In this document: piece by piece, positions 9,198 through 17,450 of the stretch
Layout of the letters: the number at the start of each line of letters is the position of its first letter
Numbering within the stretch: the first letter of the stretch is position 1
DNA from: Bacteroidia bacterium
GTDB lineage: Bacteria > Bacteroidota > Bacteroidia > Bacteroidales > UBA932
Reading direction: 5' to 3'
Assembly: GCA_030537315.1 (NCBI GenBank)
Contig: JAUNNZ010000001.1
Span: forward strand, 1 to 64,000
Length of the DNA stretch: 64,000 nt
The notes under the pieces: generated by a model
Seen by the model: only the letters and a program-made list of their open reading frames with translations
The model's database searches: none
What the model was told of the DNA's origin: nothing
Position numbers and translations under genes: made by a program

Positions 9198-9255
9198 GGA
9201 CTACAACAAAAAAAGTCAGGCTTTGTGTGAAGCCTGACTTTTTTTGTTGTAGTCC
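9198..9255. terminator. 26-bp perfect inverted repeat, bidirectional terminator overlapping the tRNA-Arg 3' end
   Basis: Arms 9198-9223 and 9230-9255 are perfect reverse complements around a 6-nt loop TGTGTG. The core GTCAGGCTT / AAGCCTGAC with flanking A7 and T7 is a classic bidirectional terminator serving the lipoprotein gene (+) and tRNA-Arg (-). The pairing continues 10 bp past the A/T tracts (GGACTACAAC / GTTGTAGTCC), so that the right arm covers the last 6 nt of the tRNA gene (9250-9255). Confidence 0.9.
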
Positions 9256-9321
9256 CTACAGGAATCGAACCTGTATTTAAGGTTTAGGAAACCTTCGTTC
9301 TATCCGTTGAACTAAGAGACC
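9250..9321 (-). tRNA. tRNA-Arg (anticodon CCT)
   Basis: Reads AGG codons. On the minus strand: acceptor GGTCTCT pairing with AGGGACT (with a G-U first pair), D-stem GTTC/GAAC, anticodon stem AAGGT/ACCTT with loop TTCCTAA giving CCT, and T-arm ACAGG-TTCGATT-CCTGT. Discriminator A; CCA is not encoded. The gene begins 2 nt after the T-run of the rpmF hairpin and ends inside the large inverted repeat, so it may be processed from an rpmF read-through transcript. Confidence 0.95.
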
Positions 9322-9323
9322 AA

Positions 9324-9346
9324 AAAGGCCGCTGAAGGCGGCCTTT
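9324..9346 (-). terminator. Hairpin between rpmF and tRNA-Arg
   Basis: Arms AAAGGCCGC (9324-9332) and GCGGCCTTT (9338-9346) with a 5-nt loop. On the minus strand it ends in a T-run directly before the 5' end of tRNA-Arg. It fits a terminator of the rpmF operon or, since no separate tRNA promoter is visible, a leaky terminator or processing signal. Confidence 0.7.
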
Positions 9347-9354
9347 AAAGAGGA

Positions 9355-9537
9355 TTACTCAGCGTTCTTCACAACGATCTGACGTCCTCTGTAGTAACCA
9401 CACTCTGGGCATACACGGTGATACATCACGGTAGCGCCACAGTTAGGGCAGGTTGCAAGGGTAGGAACCGGAGCGAAATCGTGAGTACGACGCTTGTCTC
9501 TACGCTGCTTTGAAAGTTTGTGTTTCGGATGTGCCAT
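9355..9537 (-). CDS. rpmF: 50S ribosomal protein L32
   Basis: Large-subunit ribosomal protein of 60 residues. The N-terminal MAHPKHKLSKQRRDKRR is the L32 signature. Two Cys pairs (CPNC near 30-33 and CPEC near 43-46) form the zinc site of the Cys-plus version. It follows the DUF177 gene by 18 bp, the widespread yceD-rpmF pairing. Confidence 0.97.
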   Translation of the reverse strand: MAHPKHKLSKQRRDKRRTHDFAPVPTLATCPNCGATVMYHRVCPECGYYRGRQIVVKNAE

Positions 9538-9555
9538 TTTTTTATCTTTTAAATA

Positions 9556-9942
9556 TTATTTGCTTAAATACTTTATAGTCTCACCATTGCAGCCGCCTTC
9601 TTCGTGAACTCTCTGCATCGGCAGGGAAATCATCACGAAATCATAGACGTCCTGACTGAGGTCAAGTTCATCGGATTCCGGAGCGTAGGTCTCTTCGAAA
9701 GAAGTGTCCACAGGAAGTTCAAGATCCTCGAGGCATCTGTCGCAAGGCACTGTGACCGAGCCATTTAAAACACACTCGACTTCCACCGTAGCACCCCTGT
9801 TGACCATTTTCACGTCAGCGTTTACAGAAGCACCAAGGACTTCGGAATTCTCAAATTCTGCAAAGAACTCATCGTCGGCGACCCACTCGAAATGGTTTGC
9901 GCCGGCCTTCAAGTCATTGAGTTTAACTATAAAGGGTTGCAA
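9556..9942 (-). CDS. DUF177 (YceD-family) protein
   Basis: YceD/DUF177 proteins are found next to rpmF and have been linked to 23S rRNA or large-subunit biogenesis in bacteria and plastids. The 128 residues contain the family's central CDRCLEDL Cys pair (about 69-72). It is short against the ~170 residues of many homologues, lacking extra C-terminal residues. The start is TTG at 9942; the reading frame upstream is closed by a TAG 21 bp earlier, and homology needs the start near here. A promoter-like box overlaps this codon, which makes the start uncertain. Confidence 0.8.
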   Translation of the reverse strand: MQPFIVKLNDLKAGANHFEWVADDEFFAEFENSEVLGASVNADVKMVNRGATVEVECVLNGSVTVPCDRCLEDLELPVDTSFEETYAPESDELDLSQDVYDFVMISLPMQRVHEEGGCNGETIKYLSK

Positions 9943-9971
9943 AGGTAGTAAAAATTTTATCTAAAATCAAT
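9940..9971 (-). promoter_or_regulatory. Candidate promoter overlapping the DUF177 start
   Basis: On the minus strand, ATTG (9971-9968), a 20-nt spacer and TACCTTTG (9947-9940) fit the Bacteroidota consensus. The predicted start of transcription, near 9933-9935, lies inside the predicted coding region. The promoter could therefore serve rpmF with a shortened DUF177, while typA read-through makes the full-length protein. Confidence 0.45.
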
Positions 9972-11772
9972 CCTCGTTGTCGCTATTTCTTTTGCGCGCC
10001 AGTGGGTCGAGCAAAATTTTGCGTATTCTCATCGCATGAGGGGTAACCTCGACAAGTTCATCTTCCTGGATATACTCAAGCGCCTCTTCAAGAGAGAACT
10101 TGATTGCCGGAGGCAGAACGATCTTCTCGTCAGAGCCTGCAGCTCGAACATTCGTGAGTTTTTTGGTCTTGCAGATATTGATGTTCAAGTCACGCTCGCG
10201 GGTGTGCTCGCCTACAACCTGACCGCCATAAATAGGCTCGCCGGGATCGACGAAGAAGCGGCCGCGGTCGAGAAGTTTGTTCATCGAATATGCTATGGCC
10301 TCGCCAGTTTCAATCGATACGAGAGATCCGTTGTTCCGGCGCTCTATCTCACCCTTGAACGGCTGATATTCCTTGAAGCGGTGAGCTACGATAGCTTCTC
10401 CCTGGGATGCGGTGAGAAGGTTTGAGCGGAGGCCCATAAGACCGCGGGTAGGAATTTCAAATTCGAGGAGAGTGCGGTCTCCGCGCGGTTCCATATGGAT
10501 AAGTGCGCCCTTGCGGCGGGTGGCTATTTCGATGGCGGCACCCACGAACTCTTCAGGAATCTCTATCGAGAGTTCCTCGATAGGCTCGCAACGCTGACCG
10601 CCGATGGTCTTGTCCAGGACCTTAGGCTGTCCCACCTGAAGTTCAAAGCCCTCACGGCGCATGGTCTCAATAAGCACAGAGAGATGGAGAACGCCACGGC
10701 CGTAAACCACGAAAGAATCAGCGGTGAGGCCAGGCTTGACGCGAAGCGCGAGATTCTTCTCGAGCTCCTTTTCAAGACGTTCCTTCAAGTGCCTTGAAGT
10801 CACGAACTTGCCATCCTTTCCGAAGAACGGCGAATTATTGATGGTGAAGAGCATACTCATCGTAGGCTCGTCGATTGCAATCGGAGGAAGCGGTTCCGGA
10901 TTCTCAAGATCTGCGACAGTGTCGCCGATTTCGAATCCGTCGATGCCGACAAGGGCGCAGATGTCTCCGCATCCGACAGCGTCGACATTTGCCTTGCCGA
11001 GGCCTTCGAATACCATAAGCTGCTTGATCTTCTGCTTCTGGATAACGTCATAGCGTTTGCAGAGGCTGATCTGCTGGCCTGTCTTGAGTTCGCCGCGTGT
11101 GATGCGGCCGACAGCGATGCGGCCGACGTATGGTGAATACTCGAGAGAGGATATCAGGAGCTGAGGCGTACCCTCGATGATCTCCGGTGCGGGTATCTCC
11201 TTCAAGATGGTATCGAGAAGGTAAGTGATGTCATTCGTCGGGGTCTTCCAGTCCTTTGACATCCATCCCTGCTTGGCGGAACCATAAACCGTTGCGAAAT
11301 CAAGCTGCTCCTCAGTCGCGTTCAGATTGAACATAAGGTCGAACACCTCTTCCTGAACCTCGTCAGGGCGGCAGTTCGGCTTGTCAACCTTATTGATGAC
11401 CACGATAGGCTTCTTGCCCATCTGGATAGCTTTCTGAAGGACAAAACGGGTCTGAGGCATACATCCCTCAAATGCATCCACGAGAAGAAGGACGCCGTCC
11501 GCCATATTGAGGACGCGCTCGACCTCTCCACCGAAATCGCTATGGCCCGGAGTGTCGATGATATTGATCTTGACGCCTTTATAGATAACGGACACGTTCT
11601 TGGCGAGAATGGTGATGCCACGCTCCCTCTCGAGATCGTTATTGTCGAGAATAAGCTGTCCGAGGTTCTCAGGCTGGCGAACAAGGTTTGCCTGATAGAT
11701 CATCCTGTCCACAAGCGTTGTCTTGCCGTGGTCAACGTGCGCGATGATCGCAATGTTCCTGATGTCTTGCAT
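9967..11772 (-). CDS. typA: Ribosome-associated GTPase TypA/BipA
   Basis: Translational GTPase of the EF-G/LepA class that binds the ribosome and helps large-subunit assembly and growth at low temperature. The 601 residues match the family. The G-domain carries [12 protein letters not shown] (about 11-22), [12 protein letters not shown] (near 74-85) and NKVDKPN (near 128-134), followed by domains II, III and V and the TypA-specific C-terminus. It has its own promoter in the divergent gap to 11851 and is followed 24 bp later by DUF177-rpmF. Confidence 0.96.
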   Translation of the reverse strand: MQDIRNIAIIAHVDHGKTTLVDRMIYQANLVRQPENLGQLILDNNDLERERGITILAKNVSVIYKGVKINIIDTPGHSDFGGEVERVLNMADGVLLLVDAFEGCMPQTRFVLQKAIQMGKKPIVVINKVDKPNCRPDEVQEEVFDLMFNLNATEEQLDFATVYGSAKQGWMSKDWKTPTNDITYLLDTILKEIPAPEIIEGTPQLLISSLEYSPYVGRIAVGRITRGELKTGQQISLCKRYDVIQKQKIKQLMVFEGLGKANVDAVGCGDICALVGIDGFEIGDTVADLENPEPLPPIAIDEPTMSMLFTINNSPFFGKDGKFVTSRHLKERLEKELEKNLALRVKPGLTADSFVVYGRGVLHLSVLIETMRREGFELQVGQPKVLDKTIGGQRCEPIEELSIEIPEEFVGAAIEIATRRKGALIHMEPRGDRTLLEFEIPTRGLMGLRSNLLTASQGEAIVAHRFKEYQPFKGEIERRNNGSLVSIETGEAIAYSMNKLLDRGRFFVDPGEPIYGGQVVGEHTRERDLNINICKTKKLTNVRAAGSDEKIVLPPAIKFSLEEALEYIQEDELVEVTPHAMRIRKILLDPLARKRNSDNED

Positions 11773-11791
11773 ACTTCTTAATAAAATCCTG

Positions 11792-11799
11792 CAAATTTA
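11792..11799 (-). promoter_or_regulatory. -7 box of the typA promoter
   Basis: Minus-strand TAAATTTG, an exact TAnnTTTG match 20 bp before the typA ATG. The -33 region is poor. It is arranged back to back with the box at 11837-11844. Confidence 0.55.
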
Positions 11800-11836
11800 C
11801 TCTATTTTTGAGAATTTCATAATCATAGATTATTAC

Positions 11837-11844
11837 TATCTTTG
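11837..11844 (+). promoter_or_regulatory. -7 box directly before the 11851 gene
   Basis: TATCTTTG, an exact TAnnTTTG match ending 6 nt before the ATG at 11851. With the usual 5-8 nt from box to transcription start, the mRNA would begin at or next to the start codon. Confidence 0.55.
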
Positions 11845-11850
11845 TGAGAT

Positions 11851-13131
11851 ATGAGAAAAATGCGGCCAACAGCACTGCTTATGGTTCTGACCATCATTCT
11901 CGCTTCCTGCGGGCAGGAAGTCCGGGAACGCTTTTCCGTACCGGAACAGCTGAAGATGGTGCCGTCGGATGCGCTGGTCATAATCAACACCACGAAATGT
12001 TCCGACTGCCTGGCCCTTCTCGACTCAAGCCATATTTTCCGAAGGCTCAATACGGGACTCCTCGCCAACGCCAAGTCAACCCTGTCATTCTGCTACACCA
12101 ACACCCTCTCGCCAATCCTCGCGATCGAGGCCGACAAGGCGCTGCAGGACACTTCCGACTGCGTTATACGCCTGCTTGAGCAGGCACGGGAACTGGGTCT
12201 CAAGGCCAGGACCTTCGAGCCCGTGGAAGGATATACGAAAAAGACGAACATAGTCATCACGACGACCGAGACCGTGATGTCCGTGATCTCCCGCCACCAG
12301 GACGGCCATCTGTCCATTCTGGACGCGCCGGATTTCCATGATGCGCTCACCCTCGCGAGCAGTTCGCGCAACTGGACCATAATCCGCAACAGCGGAGCGG
12401 CAAAACTCATCCCGAAGGATTTCCTCGGCGGAATGTTCCCGCAGCGGGACCTCGTTGCGCTCTCCCGCACATTCGCAGACTGGACCTGCATATCCTTCGA
12501 ATCCGATGGAAAATTCCGCATCAATGCGTGCCGCGACGAGTCAGGGGCATATTTCATCGACCATCTGGATGCAATGGAGCCGCTTGTCAGCAGACTGCCT
12601 GCAATCATCCCTGACAGCACCGACTTCGTACTCGACATACCGATGAACTCCGGGGCATACCGGGAATCATACGAGAAATACCTCGACGCTCAATTGAAGC
12701 TCGAGAAATATAACGGCGCCATTTCCTCTCTGCGGAAGACGGCAGGCAAGGACCCTCTGAAATGGGAGGAAGAGCTTGACACGCAGGAACTCGCACTCGT
12801 GAAATGGCTCGGCCACAGCGTGGTTGCGCTGAGGCCGGCAAAAGACGCTGCGGCCAGCGGCCCGCAGCCGAACCCTTTCGCCGGTTTTATCCCGGCGCTT
12901 TACGGCTCCGCCTTCAAACTTGACGATGACTCCTGTGTAGCTCATATGCAAGGATGGCACATCATCGGTTCCGAGGCTGATGTCACGGCATTCATGGGCG
13001 CCACACGCCCGGAAGATTTCAGCTGGCCCGTGCGCAAACTGAAATATATCATAGACACTCCGGAACTTAGGATCTTCTCCGTTTCCGAAGACATTGAACT
13101 AGAACAAAAAAACAGCGATGGCGACATATAA
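11851..13131 (+). CDS. Lipoprotein of unknown function heading an eight-gene operon
   Basis: A 426-residue protein with a lipobox signal peptide (MRKMRPTALLMVLTIILASC, Cys20). The body alternates strands and helices without a catalytic motif that I can name; the opening PSDALVIINTTKCSDCLALL and the general layout recall Bacteroidota lipoproteins of the DUF3352/DUF4836 type, but I cannot confirm this. It overlaps the acyl-CoA ligase start by 14 bp, so the two are likely translated together. A start at the second Met (11860) is also possible; 11851 is kept because it directly follows the promoter box. Confidence 0.75.
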   Translation: MRKMRPTALLMVLTIILASCGQEVRERFSVPEQLKMVPSDALVIINTTKCSDCLALLDSSHIFRRLNTGLLANAKSTLSFCYTNTLSPILAIEADKALQDTSDCVIRLLEQARELGLKARTFEPVEGYTKKTNIVITTTETVMSVISRHQDGHLSILDAPDFHDALTLASSSRNWTIIRNSGAAKLIPKDFLGGMFPQRDLVALSRTFADWTCISFESDGKFRINACRDESGAYFIDHLDAMEPLVSRLPAIIPDSTDFVLDIPMNSGAYRESYEKYLDAQLKLEKYNGAISSLRKTAGKDPLKWEEELDTQELALVKWLGHSVVALRPAKDAAASGPQPNPFAGFIPALYGSAFKLDDDSCVAHMQGWHIIGSEADVTAFMGATRPEDFSWPVRKLKYIIDTPELRIFSVSEDIELEQKNSDGDI

Positions 13132-14800
13132 CATGTACGACGGCAAACCATACAAATCCGTCAACAAAGCAATTGAAAAAAGCTTAAGGGAGAATTGGGA
13201 GCGCCCCGCACTTTCCAATTACAAGGGAGACACCTATTCGTACGGCGAGCTTGCGACAAAAATCAAGAAGATCCATATAGGATTCGAGATGTGCGGCATC
13301 AAAAAGGGTGACAAGGTTGCCCTGTGTTCCCGCAACCAGGCCAACTGGGCGGTATGCTATCTCGCGACCATCACCTACGGCGCGGTCATAGTACCTATCC
13401 TCCACGAGTTCAAGGCAGAAAACATCAACTACCTTGTAAGCCACTCCGAATCAAGGGTCCTGTTCGTCGATGAAGCCACCTGGGAAGGATTGGCTGAAAC
13501 GGAAATACCAAAGCTCGAAGCCGTAGTGACCCTTAACCAGTTCAAATGCATTTACGTCCGCGACAAGGAGGTCCTTGCCGCCAGGGACCGTCTCGATGAC
13601 ATTCTTGCCAAAGAATATCCTGACGGTTATGGGCCGGATGACGTACACTATGATGAAGACTCCCCCGAGGAACTTGCCCTCATCAGCTACACTTCCGGCA
13701 CGTCCGGGTTCTCCAAGGGTGTAATGCTGCCGTACAGGGCTCTCAGCGCCAACATCCGCTTTGCAGGCGAGGACGCCGAGCCGCAGATGAACTGCGAATC
13801 CGAACTTGTTGCGATGCTCCCTACCGCCCACATGTACGGAATGCTTTTCGAGTTCCTGTTCCAGATCACCATCGGCACACACATCCATTTCCTTACAAGG
13901 GTCCCAAGTCCGAAGATCATCCTCCAGGCTTTTTCAGAAATCCATCCGGACCTCATAATCGCTGTCCCGCTCATCATTGAAAAGGTTTACAAATCCCAGA
14001 TCAAGCCTATCGTTGACCGCAACAGCTCGTTCCTCAGCATCCCTATCCTCAACCAGTTCATACTGAAGAAGATCCGTAACGGAATGATAGAGGCATTCGG
14101 CGGCCGCTTCGAAGAAGTCATACTCGGAGGCGCGGCTTTCAACCCGGAAGTCGAGGAATTCCTCCGCAAGATACATTTCCCGTTCACCGTCGGCTACGGC
14201 ATGACGGAGTGCGGACCTATCATCACCTACGAAAAATGGTGGAACACCCGACAGGGGTCCTGCGGTCGCAAGGTCAAGTTCTGTGACATCAGAATCGACT
14301 CCTCCGACCCGGTCAACATCCCGGGAGAGGTACAGATCAAGGGCGACAACGTTTTCCTCGGCTACTATAAGAACGAAAAGGCCACGGCCGAATCATTCAC
14401 CGAAGACGGATGGTTCAGGACGGGCGACATGGGCGTCATCGACGCGGACGGGTACCTCTACCTGCGCGGCCGCTCGAAATGCATGATACTCGGCCCTTCC
14501 GGCCAGAACATATACCCCGAGGAACTTGAGGCCGTGATAAACAACGTCACCTATGTCGTCGAATCACTGGTCATCGAGGACAACGGCGGCCTCACAGCCC
14601 TCATATATCCCGACTACCATCAGGGCGAGTTGGACGGACTCAAGGGGTCCGAACTTGAGAGCCGGATCTCGGCCTGCCTGCCGGAGATCAACAAACACCT
14701 CCCGTCATTTGCCCAGATCAGAAAGATCGAGTTTATGCCGGAAGACTTCGAACGCACTCCGAAAAGAAGCATCAAACGTTATCTATATCAGCGTAACTAA
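13118..14800 (+). CDS. AMP-dependent long-chain fatty-acid-CoA ligase family
   Basis: Adenylate-forming enzyme that activates a carboxylic acid with ATP and, in this family, transfers it to CoA. The 560 residues include the P-loop SYTSGTSGFSKG (about 190-201), GYGMTECGP (about 358-366), the hinge region GWFRTGDMG (about 431-439) and a C-terminal catalytic Lys in TPKRSIKR near 549-556. It lacks a long membrane-anchoring N-terminus. The substrate is not readable from sequence; long-chain fatty acid is the family default. It overlaps its neighbours on both sides (14 bp and 1 bp). Confidence 0.88.
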   Translation: MATYNMYDGKPYKSVNKAIEKSLRENWERPALSNYKGDTYSYGELATKIKKIHIGFEMCGIKKGDKVALCSRNQANWAVCYLATITYGAVIVPILHEFKAENINYLVSHSESRVLFVDEATWEGLAETEIPKLEAVVTLNQFKCIYVRDKEVLAARDRLDDILAKEYPDGYGPDDVHYDEDSPEELALISYTSGTSGFSKGVMLPYRALSANIRFAGEDAEPQMNCESELVAMLPTAHMYGMLFEFLFQITIGTHIHFLTRVPSPKIILQAFSEIHPDLIIAVPLIIEKVYKSQIKPIVDRNSSFLSIPILNQFILKKIRNGMIEAFGGRFEEVILGGAAFNPEVEEFLRKIHFPFTVGYGMTECGPIITYEKWWNTRQGSCGRKVKFCDIRIDSSDPVNIPGEVQIKGDNVFLGYYKNEKATAESFTEDGWFRTGDMGVIDADGYLYLRGRSKCMILGPSGQNIYPEELEAVINNVTYVVESLVIEDNGGLTALIYPDYHQGELDGLKGSELESRISACLPEINKHLPSFAQIRKIEFMPEDFERTPKRSIKRYLYQRN

Positions 14801-15204
14801 TGGAAAAATTCGACGGAAGATATATCGAGATGGCCGCGGTGTGGGCCAAGAACTCGTATTGCAAGCGCCGCCAGGTGGGCGCTCTGCTCGTCAAGGACAG
14901 AATGATCATATCCGACGGGTACAACGGCACTCCGTCCGGTTTCGAGAATGTCTGTGAAGACGAGAACGGGGTCACCAAAGCATACGTCCTGCACGCAGAG
15001 GCGAACGCCATATCCAAAGTCGCCCAATCGGGCAACAGTTCAAAGGGAGCGACCCTTTACGTTACCGCCTCGCCTTGTATCGAATGCGCCAAACTCATTA
15101 TCCAGTCCGGCATCAAACGCGTGGTCTACCGCGACGAATACCGTCTGACCGACGGCGTTGACCTCCTCCGCCGCGCCGGGATCGAAGTAGAAAAAGTTGA
15201 CTGA
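14800..15204 (+). CDS. Deoxycytidylate (dCMP) deaminase family protein
   Basis: Zinc-dependent deaminase that would turn dCMP into dUMP, feeding dTTP synthesis. The 134 residues carry the zinc and catalytic motif HAE at 65-67 (H65 zinc ligand, E67 proton shuttle) and PCIEC at 92-96 (C93 and C96 ligands). The RRQVG motif near 25-29 and the DGYNGTPSGFENVC region match the dCMP deaminase/ComEB group. It shares TAATG with the gene before (1-bp overlap) and TGATG with the protease after (1-bp overlap), so translation is coupled. Confidence 0.9.
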   Translation: MEKFDGRYIEMAAVWAKNSYCKRRQVGALLVKDRMIISDGYNGTPSGFENVCEDENGVTKAYVLHAEANAISKVAQSGNSSKGATLYVTASPCIECAKLIIQSGIKRVVYRDEYRLTDGVDLLRRAGIEVEKVD

Positions 15205-16739
15205 TGAAAAGCAGCATCAAAGAAGGAATAATCATCGCCCTTCTGGGCATCGCCATAGGCGTCTGCAGCGTGCTCACCGTACAGGCCGTCCAGGGCAACA
15301 GGCGCCGTCTCAAGGCTGAATACAGCGATTGGCGCAAACTGAATCTTATTCTTCAGAGCATAGACGAGAACTACGTGGATACCGTTGACAGGCAGAAGGT
15401 GTCGGATGCCGCGACGGCAGCCGCACTGGCAGCCCTGGACCCTCACTCCGTATATATGCCTCCACAGACCCTTGAAGACAGCGAAAGCGATCTTGCAGGC
15501 GAATTCGAAGGCATCGGAATCCAGTTCAACGTCCCCAATGACACGGCCATAGTCATAGAAGTCATCCCCGGAGGTCCGTCCGAGAAAATCGGACTTTCAG
15601 CCGGCGACCGCCTCCTGAAAGTCGATGACAAGGTCATCGCCGGCGTCAAGTTCCCGCAGGACAGCATGGTACGCAGAATGAAGGGCAAAGCCGGAACAAA
15701 GGTCACCGTGACGGTGAAGCGGGGCAGCGAAACCATTCCGTTCGAAATCACCCGCGGAAAGATACCTCAGCATTCCGTTGACGCCTCCTTCATGGTCGAT
15801 GACTCGACAGGATACATCAGGCTTGCCAAATTTGCCAGGACCACATACAACGAGGTGCTCGCCGCCTGCATCGAACTGAGCGGGGAAGGGATGACCCGGC
15901 TTGTCTTTGATATCCGGGAGAACTCGGGAGGTTTCTTCGACCAGTCGATCCTGCTTGCCAATCTTTTCCTGCCCAAGGGCGCCGAGATAGTACATATGGA
16001 AGGACTTCACCGCAAGCGCGAAGAATTCCGCGCCGACGGCCACGGCCTGTTCCAGGACCTCGGCCTCGTCGTGCTCATCGACGAGAACAGCGCTTCTTCT
16101 TCAGAAATATTTGCGGGAGCCATCCAGGACAACGGCCGCGGGAACATTGTCGGCCGCCGCTCGTTCGGCAAGGGACTTGTGCAGGAACCTGTATATTTCA
16201 CAGATGGTTCCGGCATCCGGCTGACTGTCGCGCGTTTCTACACGCCAAGCGGACGCTGCCTTCAGAAGCCATACAGTGAAGACTATGAATACGAGGTTCT
16301 CAAGCGTTACAACGAAGGTGAAATGCTGGATGCCGACAGCATGAAAGTGGAGAAGGGCGGCATCATACCGGATGTATTTGTTCCCGTTGACACAACCAAA
16401 GCTGGAAAATTTTATGTAAATTGCAACAGGAAAGCGACGACCATGCGCTTCGCCTCCTCGTATTTCGACAGCCACAGGACAGAATTGTCATCGATCGACA
16501 ACTATGACACCCTGCTGAAATACCTTGACAGGTCCGGGCTGGAAGCCGGCTTCCTCGCCTTCGCGAAGAGCAAGGACGGGCTGGTTCCGGACAACGCGGA
16601 ATGGGATATTGAAAAAGTATATATGATGACTCAGGTCAAGGCCCTGGTGGGGCGCTATTCCCAGTTGTCAGACAAAGCTTTCTACCATATCTACCTGCAG
16701 ATAGACGACACATATAAAAAAGCACTAAACTCATTCTAA
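15204..16739 (+). CDS. S41 C-terminal processing peptidase (CtpA-like)
   Basis: Periplasmic or envelope serine protease that trims or degrades proteins from their C-terminus. The 511 residues begin with a signal anchor (about 8-30), then an N-terminal helical part, a PDZ domain (about 93-185, with GIGIQF and GLSAGDRLLKVD) and the S41 core. The Ser/Lys dyad fits S298 (in SASSSEI) and K323 (in SFGKGLVQ), the expected 25 residues apart. It overlaps the deaminase by 1 bp and abuts the ATPase gene. Confidence 0.93.
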   Translation: MKSSIKEGIIIALLGIAIGVCSVLTVQAVQGNRRRLKAEYSDWRKLNLILQSIDENYVDTVDRQKVSDAATAAALAALDPHSVYMPPQTLEDSESDLAGEFEGIGIQFNVPNDTAIVIEVIPGGPSEKIGLSAGDRLLKVDDKVIAGVKFPQDSMVRRMKGKAGTKVTVTVKRGSETIPFEITRGKIPQHSVDASFMVDDSTGYIRLAKFARTTYNEVLAACIELSGEGMTRLVFDIRENSGGFFDQSILLANLFLPKGAEIVHMEGLHRKREEFRADGHGLFQDLGLVVLIDENSASSSEIFAGAIQDNGRGNIVGRRSFGKGLVQEPVYFTDGSGIRLTVARFYTPSGRCLQKPYSEDYEYEVLKRYNEGEMLDADSMKVEKGGIIPDVFVPVDTTKAGKFYVNCNRKATTMRFASSYFDSHRTELSSIDNYDTLLKYLDRSGLEAGFLAFAKSKDGLVPDNAEWDIEKVYMMTQVKALVGRYSQLSDKAFYHIYLQIDDTYKKALNSF

Positions 16740-17144
16740 ATGGAGATAAGATTTGATCCGATCGCCAACAAGAGTGGCGAAATCATCGAAGCCCTGATGG
16801 CTTCACCGGACATGCCCGACGACGAGTCCCTCCTCTTCAAAATCAGACTCTGTATCGAAGAGGCCGTGGAAAACATCGTAAATTACGCCTATTCTCACGA
16901 GGACGGCTGGATTATCGCCAGCACTCAGCGCCTTGGAGACAAAGTCGTGATTTCCCTCAGAGATGCCGGTATCCCGTTTGACCCGCTTGCGGTCCCGGAC
17001 CCCGACATCACACTTCCCGCCGAAGCCCGCCAGATAGGCGGTCTCGGCATATTCCTGTGCAAACAGATGATGGATTCCGTCAGGTATGAATATACCGACG
17101 GATGCAACGTATTCACGATGGAGAAAAAATTTAACCAAGAATAA
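16740..17144 (+). CDS. Anti-sigma-type histidine-kinase-like ATPase (RsbW/SpoIIAB fold)
   Basis: A stand-alone GHKL ATPase/kinase domain of 134 residues. The N-box CIEEAVENIVNYAY (about 38-51), the DAGIPFDP motif (about 76-83) and the IGGLGIFLCKQM lid (about 99-110) are those of serine-kinase anti-sigma factors. In partner switching such a protein phosphorylates a STAS antagonist and sequesters a target. The STAS gene follows 2 bp later, which strongly supports a kinase/antagonist pair. No PP2C phosphatase or obvious target sigma factor is adjacent; an alarmone synthetase follows instead. Confidence 0.88.
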   Translation: MEIRFDPIANKSGEIIEALMASPDMPDDESLLFKIRLCIEEAVENIVNYAYSHEDGWIIASTQRLGDKVVISLRDAGIPFDPLAVPDPDITLPAEARQIGGLGIFLCKQMMDSVRYEYTDGCNVFTMEKKFNQE

Positions 17145-17146
17145 TA

Positions 17147-17449
17147 ATGGACGTCAAAATCAACAAAGTCGACAACAAGTTCGACGTAATCCTTACCGGC
17201 CGTCTGGACACCACCAATGCCGATCAGTTTCAGAAAGACATCGAAATCCTCATGGAAGGCGAGAATCCTGACATCACACTGGACTGCAAGGATATGGAAT
17301 ACACCTCCAGCCAGGGTCTCCGTATGTTCCTGATGCTCCAGAAGAGCGTGAACGCGCGCGGAGGCAAGCTCGTGATGAAGGATATGAAACCTCAGGTAAA
17401 GGAAGTGTTTGACATAACAGGTTTCTCAAACATCATCAAGATAATCTAA
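17147..17449 (+). CDS. STAS-domain anti-sigma factor antagonist
   Basis: A 100-residue single STAS domain of the SpoIIAA/RsbV type. The N-terminal strand KFDVILTGRLDTTNA and the phosphorylation loop YTSSQGLR (Ser54/Ser55) are characteristic; one of these serines should be the target of the upstream kinase. The full domain is present with no fusion. It lies 2 bp from the kinase gene and 1 bp from the alarmone synthetase gene, so all three are made from one mRNA. Confidence 0.9.
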   Translation: MDVKINKVDNKFDVILTGRLDTTNADQFQKDIEILMEGENPDITLDCKDMEYTSSQGLRMFLMLQKSVNARGGKLVMKDMKPQVKEVFDITGFSNIIKII

Positions 17450-17450
17450 G

